Shown: piece by piece, positions 1 to 8,997 of the stretch
Layout: every line of letters starts with the position of its first letter
How positions within the stretch are numbered: position 1 is the stretch's first letter
Assembly (NCBI RefSeq): GCF_030697925.1
Contig: NZ_JAUYOJ010000227.1
Location: 1-61,901 of the forward strand
Reading direction: 5' to 3'
Length of the DNA stretch: 61,901 nucleotides
Source of the DNA: Phenylobacterium sp.
GTDB lineage: Bacteria > Pseudomonadota > Alphaproteobacteria > Caulobacterales > Caulobacteraceae
Position numbers and translations under genes: made by a program
Notes under the pieces: model-generated
Told to the model about the DNA's origin: nothing
The model's database searches: none
The model's input: the letters and a program-made list of their open reading frames with translations, nothing else

Positions 1-1011
1 GTCGAACAGCGCGGCCCGCCTGCGGCGGTCCAGATGCGCTGCGACCTCATCCAGCAACAATATAGGGTTTGGCGCCGATTCTGCACGCGAAAGACGCGCC
101 GCCTGGGCCAAAACAAGGTTCAAAATCAGGGCTTTCTGCTCACCGGTCGAGCATTCAGCCGCCGGACGGTCTTTTTCGGCGTGGACCACCAGCAGATCGC
201 CCCGGTGGGGGCCAGTGAGCGCCCGCCCGGCGGCGGCGTCGCGGTGGCGCGCCGACGCCAGCGACCGGGCCAGCCGGGCCTCGATCTCGGCGAACTCGAC
301 CCCGTCGCCGGCCATCCGCTCCCAGTCGCCGGTGAGGGTCAGCTTCGCCTGCGGGAAGGGCCGGTCGCCGCGGCCGTCGATCTCGGCCTGCAGGGCGGCC
401 AGCGTCCGGGCGCGGGCCTCGGCCATCAGCGCCCCGGCCTCGGCGAGCCGGGCCTCCAGGGCCGAGAGCCAGGCCGGGTCGGCGGGCCCGTCGGTCAGCA
501 GGCGCATGCGCTCGCGCTGGGATTTCTCATAGGCCGAGACATGGGCCGCGTGGCTCGGCTCGCCGGCGAAGACCAGGCGATCCAGGAACCGGCGGCGGTC
601 GCCCGCGCCCTCCAGGAACAGCCGGTCCTGGGCTGGGGTCAACCAGACCTGGCGTTGCAGGTCGGCCAGGCGGCCGGGCGGCACGGCCTCGCCCTCCAGC
701 CGCACGGTGCGCCGCGCCGCGCCGGGGGTCTCGACGCCGGTGCCCACCCGGGTCTCCTCGCCGGCCTCGACGATGACGGCGGCCACGGCCCAGGCCCGCC
801 CCTGGGCCTCGCCCGGCTGGCGGCGGCCCAGCTCGGCGATGGCCGCGCCGCGCAGCCCCCGGCCGGCGGTGAACAGGCTGATCGCCTCCAGCAGGTTGGT
901 CTTGCCCGCCCCATTGGGCCCCACCAGGAACACCGGCCGGCCGTCGAGGGCGAGCTCGGCCCGGCCATAAGAGCGGAAGTCCGTCAGGGTCAGATGGCTG
1001 AAGGCGGTCAC
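1..1011 (-). CDS. recF: DNA replication and repair protein RecF (partial, 3' end outside window)
   Basis: RecF is an SMC-like ATPase that binds gapped DNA and helps RecR and RecO load RecA. The Walker A motif GPNGAGKT lies near residue 31. The ABC signature STGEQKA and the Walker B/D-loop region ([12 protein letters not shown]) lie in the last 60 visible residues. A GTG at 1011 gives an N-terminus with the family pattern ([11 protein letters not shown]). No closer ATG fits the frame, and the ribosome binding site is weak. About 337 codons are visible; the C-terminal tail is cut off by the window edge. It follows an S9 peptidase and dnaN on the same strand. Confidence 0.95.
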   Translation of the reverse strand, partial: MTAFSHLTLTDFRSYGRAELALDGRPVFLVGPNGAGKTNLLEAISLFTAGRGLRGAAIAELGRRQPGEAQGRAWAVAAVIVEAGEETRVGTGVETPGAARRTVRLEGEAVPPGRLADLQRQVWLTPAQDRLFLEGAGDRRRFLDRLVFAGEPSHAAHVSAYEKSQRERMRLLTDGPADPAWLSALEARLAEAGALMAEARARTLAALQAEIDGRGDRPFPQAKLTLTGDWERMAGDGVEFAEIEARLARSLASARHRDAAAGRALTGPHRGDLLVVHAEKDRPAAECSTGEQKALILNLVLAQAARLSRAESAPNPILLLDEVAAHLDRRRRAALFD

Positions 1012-1063
1012 CGGCGCGTCATAGCGGGTTTCGCGGGCGCGCCCAATTCATGCGGAGCGGGGG

Positions 1064-2995
1064 CTAGGACCCAGCCCCGAACAGCTTCCGCAGGAACAAC
1101 GTCTCGGCCTCCCGGAGCGCGTCGCGGTTCTGTTTCTTGCGAAAGCCATGGCCTTCGTCCTTGGCCATCATCCACCAGACCTCGCCGCCGTTGGCGCGGA
1201 CCTTGGCGACCATCTGTTCGCCCTCCGTCCAGGGCACCCGCGGATCGTTGAAGCCGGCGATGACGAACAGCGGCTTGGTCATCCTGTCGGTGAGGTTCAG
1301 CGGCGAGATCCGGTCGAACTCGGCCTTCATGACCGGGTCGCGTTCGTCGCCGTACTCGACCCGCCGCAGGTCGCGGCGATAGCCCTCGGTGTTGGTGAGG
1401 AAGGTGGTGAAGTCCGAGATGCCCACCGTGTCGATGGCCCCGGCCAGGCGATCGTCATAGGCCGCCAGCGCCGCCAGCGTCATGAACCCGCCATAGGAGC
1501 CGCCGGACACCACCACCCGGCTCTTGTCCAGGTCCGGCTGGGTCGCGATCCAGTCCAGCAAGGCGCCGATATCCCGGACCGAGTCCTGTCGCTTCATGCC
1601 GTTGTCCAGCGCCAGATAGGTCTTCCCATAGCCGGTCGAGCCGCGGACATTCGGCGAGATCACCGTCGCGCCCAGCGCGTTCACCCAGTACTGATAAGCG
1701 GTCGAGAAGCCCGGCCGCGACTGGCCCTCCGGTCCGCCGTGGATGTCGATGATGACCGGCGTGGGTCCTTTCGTGGCCTTGGGCCGGTAGGCCCAGGCCG
1801 GGATCTGGCGCTGGTCGAAGCTGGCGAAGCGGATCAGGGCCGGCTCGACCATGTCGGCGGACTTGAGCCCCCCCATCTCGCTGTGGGTCCAGCGGACGAG
1901 CGCCGCCTCGGCGATATTCCAGGTCCAGACGTCGGCCGGCGAGGTCGCCGAGTTCAGCCCGATGGCCAGGCGCAGGGCGTCGGGCGAGAACTTCAGGTCC
2001 GCCAGAACGCCCACCGGCAGCTCCGGCTGGGGCAAGGCGCGGCGCGTGACCAGGTCGGCGACCACCACCCGGGAGCGGCCGCCCTCGTTGATCGCATAGG
2101 CCAGCAACCGGCCGTTCTCGGAGAGGTCGAAGGCCTCGATCTCCCAGGCGCCGCCGTCGGCCACCACCGTCTTGCGACCGCTGGCCAGGTCGTATTCGAC
2201 CAGCCGAGCGACCTCGGACTTTTCGTCCGACAGCATCAGGACCCGGCGGCCATCGGGCGTGAACTCGCCGCCGGAATAGGCGATCGGCTTCCGGGTCGGG
2301 TTGATCTCGACCACCTTGCCGGTGGCGGTTTCCAGCACGAAGACCTTGCTTGACTGGGCCGAGATGGCGCGCCTGAAGAGGATCCTGCCGCCGTCCGCGG
2401 AGAAGGCCACCGGCCCGACGGCGCCCCTACCCTTCAGGGCCACGCGGCGGGTGGCCGCCTGGCCCGTGCGCATCAGCATGATGTCGTAATCGCCCTTACC
2501 AGGGGTCACCCGGCTCCAGGCCAGCTGGTTCCCGTCCGGAGAGAAGACGAAGCCGGTGTTGCGGGTCTTCGGCTCGGTGACCTGGGCCTCGCCGCCATCG
2601 ACCGCCGAGGCGTAGCCCTGGAAGTACTCATCCCCGCCGGCGTCGCGGGCGAAGACGAAGGCGCCCGGAACCACCGGCTGGGCGGCGGCCGAGGTCACGG
2701 GCTCGGCGAAGAAGGTGAGCTGGGTGCGATCGCCGCCGGGCGCCTTCACATGGTGGATCTGCGGCGCCTGGCCGAAACGGGTGGCGATCAGCATGGTGCC
2801 GTCGCCCAGCCAGTCCAGGAAGGTGGCCGAGCGGGCGTTCTGGTAGCGGCGCAACTGCTCGCGCACGGCGGGCGGGGTTTCGGGCACGTTCTCGGTGACC
2901 AGGGCCCCGACCTCGCGCTTGACCACAGGCGTCCCGGCCAGGGCGAGGCTGCCCGTCAGCAGGGCGGCGAGACCGCCGATCAGCACGCGACGCAT
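1064..2995 (-). CDS. S9 family (prolyl oligopeptidase) peptidase, exported
   Basis: This is a serine peptidase that cleaves short peptides, probably in the periplasm. An N-terminal signal peptide (RRVLIGGLAALLTGSLALAG) precedes a WD/beta-propeller-like region of about 370 residues and a C-terminal alpha/beta-hydrolase domain. The nucleophile is in GGSYGGF (about residue 500). The acid is in GFNDPRVPW (about 584) and the histidine in DEGHGF (about 616). A GTG four codons upstream (3007) is possible, but the ATG at 2995 has a GGTGGA ribosome binding site. It sits between dnaN and recF on the same strand, with only about 50-60 bp on either side, so it is probably cotranscribed with them. Confidence 0.93.
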   Translation of the reverse strand: MRRVLIGGLAALLTGSLALAGTPVVKREVGALVTENVPETPPAVREQLRRYQNARSATFLDWLGDGTMLIATRFGQAPQIHHVKAPGGDRTQLTFFAEPVTSAAAQPVVPGAFVFARDAGGDEYFQGYASAVDGGEAQVTEPKTRNTGFVFSPDGNQLAWSRVTPGKGDYDIMLMRTGQAATRRVALKGRGAVGPVAFSADGGRILFRRAISAQSSKVFVLETATGKVVEINPTRKPIAYSGGEFTPDGRRVLMLSDEKSEVARLVEYDLASGRKTVVADGGAWEIEAFDLSENGRLLAYAINEGGRSRVVVADLVTRRALPQPELPVGVLADLKFSPDALRLAIGLNSATSPADVWTWNIAEAALVRWTHSEMGGLKSADMVEPALIRFASFDQRQIPAWAYRPKATKGPTPVIIDIHGGPEGQSRPGFSTAYQYWVNALGATVISPNVRGSTGYGKTYLALDNGMKRQDSVRDIGALLDWIATQPDLDKSRVVVSGGSYGGFMTLAALAAYDDRLAGAIDTVGISDFTTFLTNTEGYRRDLRRVEYGDERDPVMKAEFDRISPLNLTDRMTKPLFVIAGFNDPRVPWTEGEQMVAKVRANGGEVWWMMAKDEGHGFRKKQNRDALREAETLFLRKLFGAGS

Positions 2996-3056
2996 AGACG
3001 TTTCCACCCGTAGTCTTATGGGTGAAGTCTATACCCGCGTAGCCGTACGTCGAGGG

Positions 3057-4175
3057 TCAGACCCGCAGAGGCATCAGTACGTACTGGACGTCGGCGTCGG
3101 TGGGATCGAGCACCAGGGCCGGGTCGTTGGGACCGCCAAAGCGGAACTCGGCCTGTTCGGCGCTGATCTGGTCGGTGACGTCCAGCAGGTAGCGGGCGTT
3201 GAAGCTGAGCTCGAAGGCCTCACCGTCGTAGTCGACCTCGATCTCCTCCACCGCCTGGCCGGCTTCCATGTTGCGGACGGTGAGGATCACCTTGCCGGGC
3301 TCGATGGCCATGCGGACCGAGCGGCTCTTCTCGGCCGAGATGGTGGCGACGCGGTCCACCGCCTGGGCGAACAGCTTGTTGTCGACCATCATCACCCGGT
3401 TGTTGTCCTTGGGGATGACCCGGCTGTAGTCGGGGAAATTGCCGTCGATGACCTTGGAGGTGAGCGCCGCTCCGCCGAAGTCGAGACGAACCTTCTGGGC
3501 GCTGAGCTGCAGGTCGACCGATTCGCCGGCGTCCTCCAGCAGGCGCCTGGCCTCGGCGATGGTCTTGCGCGGCACGATGACGCCGGGGGTGCCGGCCGAG
3601 CCCTCGGGGGCGATCATCTCGGCCAGGGCCAGGCGGTGGCCGTCGGTGGCCACGGCGCGCAGCTTGGCCACCCCGTCCTCCACCACCGTGTGCAGGTAGA
3701 GGCCGTTCAGATAGTAGCGGGTCTCCTCGGTGGAGATCGCAAACCGGGTCTTGTCGATCAGCCGGATCAGGTCGCCCACGTCCACGGGCACGCGCGAAGA
3801 GAGCCCGTCGGAGGACATGACCGGGAAGTCGCCGGCTGGCAGCACCGGCAGATTGAACCGCGAGCGTCCGGCCGAGACCGTCAGGCGCGGATCCTCGCCG
3901 GTGAAGGACAGGGAGACGTCGGCGCCTTCCGGCAGCTTGCGGACGATCTCGTAGAGGGTGTGGGCGGGCGCGGTGATCTGGCCCGGCTGGTCCACCTGGG
4001 CGAAGGCCTCGTCGATGATCTCCATGTCGAGATCGGTCGCCGAGAAGGTCAGCCGTTCGCGCTCGGCCGACAGCAGCACATTGGACAGGATCGGGATGGT
4101 GTTGCGCCGCTCGACGGCGCTCTGCACATGCCCCAGCGCCTTGATGAGCGCCGCCCGTTCGATCGTAAGCTTCAT
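3057..4175 (-). CDS. dnaN: DNA polymerase III sliding clamp, beta subunit
   Basis: This is the ring-shaped processivity clamp that tethers DNA polymerase III to DNA and recruits many partners. The 372 residues match the normal family length of three clamp folds. The N-terminus (MKLTIERAALIKALGHVQ) and the C-terminus ending in YVLMPLRV are diagnostic. An upstream in-frame start at 4229 would add 18 residues with no family match, so the ATG at 4175 is chosen. A GGAGG lies about 13 nt upstream, which is a little far. The order dnaN, S9 peptidase, recF suggests a recF operon interrupted by the peptidase. Confidence 0.98.
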   Translation of the reverse strand: MKLTIERAALIKALGHVQSAVERRNTIPILSNVLLSAERERLTFSATDLDMEIIDEAFAQVDQPGQITAPAHTLYEIVRKLPEGADVSLSFTGEDPRLTVSAGRSRFNLPVLPAGDFPVMSSDGLSSRVPVDVGDLIRLIDKTRFAISTEETRYYLNGLYLHTVVEDGVAKLRAVATDGHRLALAEMIAPEGSAGTPGVIVPRKTIAEARRLLEDAGESVDLQLSAQKVRLDFGGAALTSKVIDGNFPDYSRVIPKDNNRVMMVDNKLFAQAVDRVATISAEKSRSVRMAIEPGKVILTVRNMEAGQAVEEIEVDYDGEAFELSFNARYLLDVTDQISAEQAEFRFGGPNDPALVLDPTDADVQYVLMPLRV

Positions 4176-4334
4176 GATGTGGTCCGGACCTCCAAGCGCC
4201 GGTGCGAGGGAGTCGCCGGCGCCCCCCACAGGAAGGGACCTGGGACTTTAATCATTTAGAAGCCGCGGGGAAGAGGGCCCCGGCGCCTGCGGCGTCCGGC
4301 CTGGGGATATCGACGGGTCGGGATCGGTTCGCTG

Positions 4335-5333
4335 CTACGCCCTGGCGCTGTCGGCGATGTCGAACCGGACCGAGGAGCGGCCGAAGTCGAGGGAGACCGT
4401 GGTGAACTGGGTCAGCAGGTCGATGCCCAGCATCATGGTCGGGGTGTCATGCAGGTCCCAGAGCCTGAAGACCGGCACGTCGCTGAACACCACCGGGACA
4501 TTGCCCAGGGTCAGGCCGCCCAGGCGCATGAACGGCAGGTTGAGCTGCTCTCCCGTGAAGGCCTCGCCGGCGATGGACAGCATGCCGACCTTTTGGGCCT
4601 TGGACGCCGCCTTGGGGTCCATCCGCTCGATGATTCGCCGCAGGGCGGTGTTGCCCAGGGAGAACTGCGAGCCGGAATCGATCATGGCGCTGATCTTGCG
4701 ACCGCTGAGATCGGCGTCGACGATGGTGAGTTGACCGGACTTGCGCCGGGCCGGCACCACGATCTTGCCCTCGGCGCTGGCCTCGCGGCGGGACTTGGTG
4801 ATCTCCAGCGTCTTGCCGGCGAAGCCCAGGACCAGGCGCTGGCCTTTCAGCCAATCGATCCCCAGCACGCCGTCGATCCCGAACCCGGCCATGGGCAGGA
4901 CCGGCGCCTCGATATTGCGCCGGGTGCGCGAGCCGATGTCGAGCCGGTCGATATTGACGCTGGCCCGCGAGCGCGGTCCGACCACGGTGTGCACCCTGAG
5001 CGCCCTGCCGCGCGGCAAGGCCAGGGTCTCGGCCAGGGCCTGCGAGACGCAGGAGGTGTTGGCCCCAGTGTCGACCATGAAGCGGAAGGGTCCGCGGCCA
5101 TTGATCATCACCGGCGCGGTGACGTGGTCGAATACATTGCTGGAGGTGGTGTCGACGGTGGTCGGCGGATGGTCTTCGTCGGCCACCTCGGCCAGGACTT
5201 CGGGAAGATTGGCGGGAAGAATGGGGGGCGCGGCCTCCTGGCCGAACGCCCAGCCCGGCGCGGTGAGCAGGGTTCCGCCAGCGGCGGCGCTCCATCCCAT
5301 CATCGCCCGGCGAGTCTGTGACCCTGCCTGCAC
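4335..5333 (-). CDS. Retropepsin-like aspartic protease with duplicated active-site motif
   Basis: The protein has 333 residues from the GTG at 5333; ATG codons at 5303/5300 are alternatives. Its N-terminus resembles a twin-arginine signal (QTRRAMMGWSAAAGG, then an Ala/Leu-rich stretch), so export is likely. Two retropepsin-like active-site motifs are visible: VDTGAN near residue 90 and IDSGSQ near residue 220. Each is followed by a hydrophobic-hydrophobic-Gly segment (GVLGIDWL and MLGIDLL). Bacterial members are single-chain or dimeric aspartic proteases, and two motifs in one chain suggest a pepsin-like pseudo-dimer. The substrate is unknown. It lies downstream of grpE with a gap of about 100 bp. 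Confidence 0.85.
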   Translation of the reverse strand: MQAGSQTRRAMMGWSAAAGGTLLTAPGWAFGQEAAPPILPANLPEVLAEVADEDHPPTTVDTTSSNVFDHVTAPVMINGRGPFRFMVDTGANTSCVSQALAETLALPRGRALRVHTVVGPRSRASVNIDRLDIGSRTRRNIEAPVLPMAGFGIDGVLGIDWLKGQRLVLGFAGKTLEITKSRREASAEGKIVVPARRKSGQLTIVDADLSGRKISAMIDSGSQFSLGNTALRRIIERMDPKAASKAQKVGMLSIAGEAFTGEQLNLPFMRLGGLTLGNVPVVFSDVPVFRLWDLHDTPTMMLGIDLLTQFTTVSLDFGRSSVRFDIADSARA

Positions 5334-5408
5334 GTTTCCGACCCCTTTTTGTTCTAGGCCGAGCTTACGCCTGGCACGGGTCGGGGTCAAATGGCCGAGG
5401 TCGGGATT

Positions 5409-5427
5409 CCCCTTGCAGGACAAGGGG
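5409..5427 (-). terminator. Short hairpin after grpE
   Basis: A perfect 7-bp stem (CCCCTTG/CAAGGGG) with a 5-nt loop lies 12 nt past the grpE stop codon. There is no U-run, so termination would be weak or it may only stabilise the mRNA end. Confidence 0.35.
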
Positions 5428-5438
5428 TAACTCAGACG

Positions 5439-6053
5439 TTACGCCCGGGTGTCGACCGCGCCGCCGGAGTCCTCGCCGTCGTTGGCCGCATAGGGGTTGG
5501 CCGGGGCGTCGCCGCCGCCCGGGGCCTGGGCGCCGGAGCCCTTGGCGGCCACCACCACCATGGCTGGACGGATCAGCCGGCCCAGCAGCTCGTAGCCCGG
5601 CTGCAGGGTGGAGATCACCCCGCCGGCGGCCACGTCCGCCGAGGCCTGTTCCATCACCGCCTGGTGCTGGTGGGGGTCGAACCTGGCGCCGGCGGCCGGA
5701 TCGATCTTCTTCAGGCCGTTGTTCTCGAAGGCGGTCTGCAGCGCCTTCTCGGTCATCTCGACGCCCACCACGAAGTTGTTCACCGCCGGCTCGCCGCTGG
5801 CCGGCGGGGTGGTCAGGGCCCGCGACAGGGTGTCGGCCACGGTCATCAGGTCGCGCGCGAACTTCTGGATGGCGTAGGCGCGCGCGTCATTGGCCTCGCG
5901 CTCGGTCCGGCGCTTGGTGTTCTCCGCGTCGGCGGCCACGCGCAGGACCTGGTCCTTCAGCGCCTGGTTCTCGGCCCGCAGGGCCACGAGTTCGTCGGCT
6001 GCGGCGTCGGCGATCTCTTCGAAGTCTTCAGCCGGCGTTTGATCGTCGGACAT
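5439..6053 (-). CDS. grpE: Nucleotide exchange factor GrpE
   Basis: GrpE is the homodimeric cochaperone that releases ADP from DnaK in the cytoplasm. The 204 residues comprise an acidic N-terminus, a long helical coiled-coil region (ADELVALRAENQALKDQVLRV) and the C-terminal beta domain. The beta-domain signature FDPHQHQAVMEQ followed by STLQPGYELLGRLIRPAMVVV is clear. It starts 10 nt after the hrcA stop codon, so hrcA-grpE form an operon, as is usual in alphaproteobacteria. Confidence 0.97.
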   Translation of the reverse strand: MSDDQTPAEDFEEIADAAADELVALRAENQALKDQVLRVAADAENTKRRTEREANDARAYAIQKFARDLMTVADTLSRALTTPPASGEPAVNNFVVGVEMTEKALQTAFENNGLKKIDPAAGARFDPHQHQAVMEQASADVAAGGVISTLQPGYELLGRLIRPAMVVVAAKGSGAQAPGGGDAPANPYAANDGEDSGGAVDTRA

Positions 6054-6063
6054 CTAAAATCCT

Positions 6064-7131
6064 TTACCCGTTCGCGACCTGGGAGAGCACGCGGGCGGTA
6101 TAGTCCACCAGCGGGATCACCCGGGCATAGTTGAGACGCGCGGGCCCGATCACGCCGATCGCGCCCAGCACCTTCTGTTGGCCCGTCATATAGGGCGCGG
6201 CGATGACGGCGGAACCCGAAAGCGAAAACAGCCGCGTTTCCGCGCCGATGAAGATCCGCACGCCCTGGGCTTCCCGCACGTCGTCCAGCAAACCGATCAG
6301 CTGTTCCTTTTGTTCAAGATCGTCGAACAGCATGCGCACACGCTCCAGGTCGTCCAGGGCCTCGCGATCGTGCAGCAGGTTGGCGCGACCGCGGACGATC
6401 AGGGACCGCTCGGCGCCCTCGCCGCCGCCCCAGCCGGCCAGGCCTTCCTCGACCAGGCGTGCGGCGACCTCGTTCAGCTGGGTGCGGGCAGTGTCCAGTT
6501 CATGCCGCACCTCGGCCTTGGCCTCGTTGAGGGTCCGGCCCCGCAGCCGGGCGTTCATGAAGTTCGACGCCTCCTGCAGGGCGCTGGGGGTGACCCCCGC
6601 GGCCAGCTTCATCAGCCGATTCTCGACCACCCCGTCCTCGAACACCATCACCGCCAGGGCCTGGTCGGTGGAGAGCGAGACGAACTCCACGTGCTTGACC
6701 CCCGCGTCGCGCACCGGGCTCACCACCACGCCGGCGCCGCCCGCCAGGCCCGACAGGATCGCGGTGGCCTCGTTCAGCGCCTCCTCGAAGTTCATGCCCT
6801 TGCCGGTCAGCCGCGCCTCGATGGAGCGGCGGTCGTCCTCGGCCACGTCGCCCACCTCCAGCAGGCCGTCGACGAACAGCCGGAGGCCCGCATGGGTCGG
6901 CGCGCGGCCGGCGCTGACATGGGGCGCCCCCAGCAGGCCGAGCTGGGTCAGGTCCTGCATGGTGTTGCGGATCGAGGCGGGCGACAGGTGCACCCCGCCC
7001 TTGGAGAGCGTGCGCGAACCCACCGGGTCGCCGGTCTCCAGATAGCTCTCCACCACGCGGCGGAAAATATCGCGGGCGCGGGCGTCCAGTTCGGCCAGCG
7101 AAGGCCCGGGTGAAAGCAGGGGGCTGGTCAC
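6064..7131 (-). CDS. hrcA: Heat-inducible transcriptional repressor HrcA
   Basis: HrcA represses chaperone genes by binding the CIRCE operator. The winged-helix N-terminus ([29 protein letters not shown], then [18 protein letters not shown]) and the GAF-like core are typical. The GTG at 7131 gives 355 residues and a start near the family norm. Upstream in-frame codons run into a non-conserved stretch. This GTG overlaps the stop codon of a 10-codon reading frame that has a better ribosome binding site (see 7128-7160). No CIRCE element was seen in this window, so its targets are elsewhere. Confidence 0.94.
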   Translation of the reverse strand: MTSPLLSPGPSLAELDARARDIFRRVVESYLETGDPVGSRTLSKGGVHLSPASIRNTMQDLTQLGLLGAPHVSAGRAPTHAGLRLFVDGLLEVGDVAEDDRRSIEARLTGKGMNFEEALNEATAILSGLAGGAGVVVSPVRDAGVKHVEFVSLSTDQALAVMVFEDGVVENRLMKLAAGVTPSALQEASNFMNARLRGRTLNEAKAEVRHELDTARTQLNEVAARLVEEGLAGWGGGEGAERSLIVRGRANLLHDREALDDLERVRMLFDDLEQKEQLIGLLDDVREAQGVRIFIGAETRLFSLSGSAVIAAPYMTGQQKVLGAIGVIGPARLNYARVIPLVDYTARVLSQVANG

Positions 7132-7160
7132 GATGGGCGGCGGTGCTCGTTGCGAGCCAT
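7128..7160 (-). CDS. Putative 10-codon leader ORF overlapping the hrcA start
   Basis: The reading frame encodes [10 protein letters not shown]. Its ATG is preceded by AGAGG at 8 nt, which is a good Shine-Dalgarno sequence. Its TGA overlaps the GTG of hrcA (GTGA), a typical arrangement for translational coupling. hrcA itself has no obvious ribosome binding site ahead of its GTG. The alternative is that this is only the hrcA ribosome-entry site with a fortuitous short frame. Confidence 0.4.
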   Translation of the reverse strand: MARNEHRRPS

Positions 7161-7229
7161 GGACGGAACCTCTTCGATCTAGGATAAGCCCGCCGGCGCA
7201 AGACGCCAGCACCATCGCCAAGGTTTCCC

Positions 7230-7946
7230 ATGCGCCCCTCCGACCGTACCGCCGACCTGCTCCGTCCCGTGACCCTGGAGGTTGGCGTCAACCGCTATGC
7301 GGAGGGTTCGTGCCTGGCCTCCTTCGGCCACACCAAGGTGCTGATCACCGCCAGCGTCGAGGACCGGGTGCCAGGCTTCATGCGCGGTCGTGGCCAGGGC
7401 TGGGTCACCGCCGAGTACGGCATGCTGCCGCGCGCCACCCACACCCGGGGCCGCCGCGAAGCCTCGGAAGGCAAGCAGTCGGGCCGCACCCAGGAGATCC
7501 AGCGGCTGATCGGCCGCTCCATGCGCGCCATCGTCGATCCCGTGGCGCTGGGCGAGCGGCAGATCTCCATCGACTGCGACGTGATCCAGGCCGACGGCGG
7601 CACGCGCACGGCGGCGATCACCGGCGCCTGGGTGGCTCTGCGCGTGGCGACCAAATACCTGATGGAGGAAGGCCTGATCGTGAAGGACCCGATCCTGGAT
7701 CAGGTGGCCGCGATTTCCTGCGGGATCTTCAAGGGCGTTCCGGTCCTGGACCTGGAATACGAAGAGGACTCCAACGCCGAGGCCGACGCCAACTTCGTGC
7801 TCACAGGCAAGGGTGACATCGTCGAGGTCCAGGCCACCGGCGAGAAGCGCGGCTTCAGCCAGGGCGAGTTCGAGGCGCTGTTCTCCCTGGCCCGCAAGGG
7901 GATCGGCGAGCTCTGCGAGCTGCAGAGGATCGCGACGGGCGGCTAG
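7230..7946 (+). CDS. rph: Ribonuclease PH
   Basis: RNase PH is a phosphorolytic 3'-5' exoribonuclease that trims tRNA precursors and forms a hexameric ring. The 238 residues and the motifs [27 protein letters not shown] and [16 protein letters not shown] (phosphate and RNA binding) match the family closely. It is divergent from hrcA across a 70-100 bp shared promoter region, the conserved hrcA/rph arrangement of alphaproteobacteria. Confidence 0.98.
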   Translation: MRPSDRTADLLRPVTLEVGVNRYAEGSCLASFGHTKVLITASVEDRVPGFMRGRGQGWVTAEYGMLPRATHTRGRREASEGKQSGRTQEIQRLIGRSMRAIVDPVALGERQISIDCDVIQADGGTRTAAITGAWVALRVATKYLMEEGLIVKDPILDQVAAISCGIFKGVPVLDLEYEEDSNAEADANFVLTGKGDIVEVQATGEKRGFSQGEFEALFSLARKGIGELCELQRIATGG

Positions 7947-7961
7947 GCCGCCCGCGCCGTC

Positions 7962-8063
7962 TTAGACGCCGAACAGCGGGTAGCGGTACGAACCGCTGCG
8001 GGCGAGTTCGCGGGCGAACGGGCCCATCAGCTTGATGATAAAGGTCTCAATGGCCTGAGCCAT
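7962..8063 (-). CDS. 33-residue protein, conserved-looking small ORF
   Basis: A short frame with a strong ribosome binding site (AAGGAG, 8 nt before the ATG) encodes 33 residues. The N-terminal half is amphipathic (AIETFIIKLMGPFARELA) and the tail is aromatic (YRYPLF). Its length, start signals and third-position GC look like a real gene. An imperfect dyad lies just upstream of the ribosome binding site. A box sharing TCGATATT with the DUF2975 promoter region lies about 80 nt upstream. No function is recognised; it may be a small membrane-associated partner of the neighbouring DUF2975/XRE pair. Confidence 0.6.
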   Translation of the reverse strand: MAQAIETFIIKLMGPFARELARSGSYRYPLFGV

Positions 8064-8084
8064 GATCCAGCTCCTTGTGTGCAA

Positions 8085-8100
8085 TGCAGCAATTGTTGCA
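8085..8100. promoter_or_regulatory. Near-palindrome upstream of the 33-residue ORF
   Basis: TGCAGCAATTGTTGCA is a dyad matching at 14 of 16 positions, with weaker symmetry further out. It lies 9 nt upstream (5') of the AAGGAG ribosome binding site of the small ORF. It could be an operator or an RNA hairpin in the 5' leader. Confidence 0.4.
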
Positions 8101-8139
8101 GCGCACATATGAGCCGATCCCTAACTTATCAATGGTAAG

Positions 8140-8154
8140 GTCGATATTTTTGAC
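8140..8154. promoter_or_regulatory. Candidate operator box GTCGATATTTTTGAC
   Basis: This box shares TCGATATT, and the spacing to a GAC end, with the box at 9207-9221 in the DUF2975/XRE promoter region. Both lie 80-115 bp before a very small ORF. I infer, but cannot show, that the XRE regulator between them binds both. Confidence 0.35.
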
Positions 8155-8193
8155 GCGTGCGCTGCAATTTTCCGGGCGCTGTGGCGCCGCGGT

Positions 8194-8433
8194 CTAGAAG
8201 CCGTCGTCGTCGCCGGGGCCGTCATCGGGGCCGGGCTCGTAGTCGAGCAGGTCGCCCGGCCGGCAGTCGAGTTCGCGGCACAGGGCCGAGAGGGTCGAGA
8301 AGCGCACAGCGCGCGCCTTGCCGGTCTTCAGGATCGACAGGTTGGCGATGGTGACGCCGGCCCGGTCGGCGAGCTCGGTCAGCGACATGCGCCGCTCCAG
8401 CAGCACGCGGTCGAGGTTTACGCGGATCGGCAT
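8194..8433 (-). CDS. XRE-family HTH regulator (YozG-like)
   Basis: This is a 79-residue single-domain regulator. The helix-turn-helix spans about residues 12-62 (LLERRMSLTELADRAGVTIANLSILKTG, then LSALCRELDCRPGDLLDY). A short acidic tail rich in Asp, Gly and Pro follows. This compact type is commonly found beside DUF2975 membrane proteins. Its ATG lies one nucleotide past the DUF2975 stop codon, so translation is almost certainly coupled. It probably regulates its own operon. Confidence 0.9.
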   Translation of the reverse strand: MPIRVNLDRVLLERRMSLTELADRAGVTIANLSILKTGKARAVRFSTLSALCRELDCRPGDLLDYEPGPDDGPGDDDGF

Positions 8434-8434
8434 G

Positions 8435-8965
8435 TCAGATCGTCAGTTCCGCTTCGCGGCGCAGGCGCGCGCCCTCGCGGAACACCTCCGCCAGTACGAA
8501 GACCACCAGGACCGAGAACCAGGCGGTCAGGCTGAAATTGGGTTCGACCTCATTGGCGCCGGGCAGCAGCCAGGCGCCCACCGCCCAGACCGCGTAGCGC
8601 AGCAGCTCCAGACCGGCCAGGATCAGGCCGATCACCCGCAGGCGCCGCACATTATCGGGGTGGAAGGGGTCTCCGGCCGTCAAGGTCATGAAGATCCGCC
8701 GCAGCCGATCGACGATGAACAGGACGCCAGTCATGTAGAGCGCCGCAGCCGCCAGTCCGCCCACCATGACGGGGCCGAGATTGGCGATCTCCGCGGCGCC
8801 GGCGCGGATCGAGATGCTGTCGATCAGCTCCGGATTGAAGCTGAGCAGCAAGGCCAGCAGCATCAGCACGCCCACTAGGACCACACCCGCCCAGAGGGCG
8901 AAGAACACCACGTCGAGGATGGTCTTCAGGAAGCTCGACACCGAGCCGGGTCCCAAGGCGCGCAT
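8435..8965 (-). CDS. DUF2975 family membrane protein
   Basis: A 176-residue protein with four predicted membrane segments: DVVFFALWAGVVLVGVLMLLALLL, GPVMVGGLAAAALYMTGVLFIV, LRVIGLILAGLELLRYAVWAV and FSLTAWFSVLVVFVLAEVF. The loop between segments 2 and 3 has the family pattern (GDPFHPDNVRRLRVIG). The ATG at 8965 has GGAGG 6 nt upstream. Longer in-frame starts would run through the preceding small ORF. DUF2975 proteins of unknown function are usually coupled to a small XRE regulator, as here. It may sense a membrane signal and control the regulator. Confidence 0.9.
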   Translation of the reverse strand: MRALGPGSVSSFLKTILDVVFFALWAGVVLVGVLMLLALLLSFNPELIDSISIRAGAAEIANLGPVMVGGLAAAALYMTGVLFIVDRLRRIFMTLTAGDPFHPDNVRRLRVIGLILAGLELLRYAVWAVGAWLLPGANEVEPNFSLTAWFSVLVVFVLAEVFREGARLRREAELTI

Positions 8966-8997
8966 TGCGGCCCTCCGTCGAAAGCGAAGGCGCCAGA

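Noticed and set aside
3057..4259. Plus-strand frame opposite dnaN
   Set aside because: Antisense shadow; dnaN is intact and unmistakable.
7161..7229. CIRCE operator between hrcA and rph
   Set aside because: No TTAGCACTC-N9-GAGTGCTAA-like dyad present.
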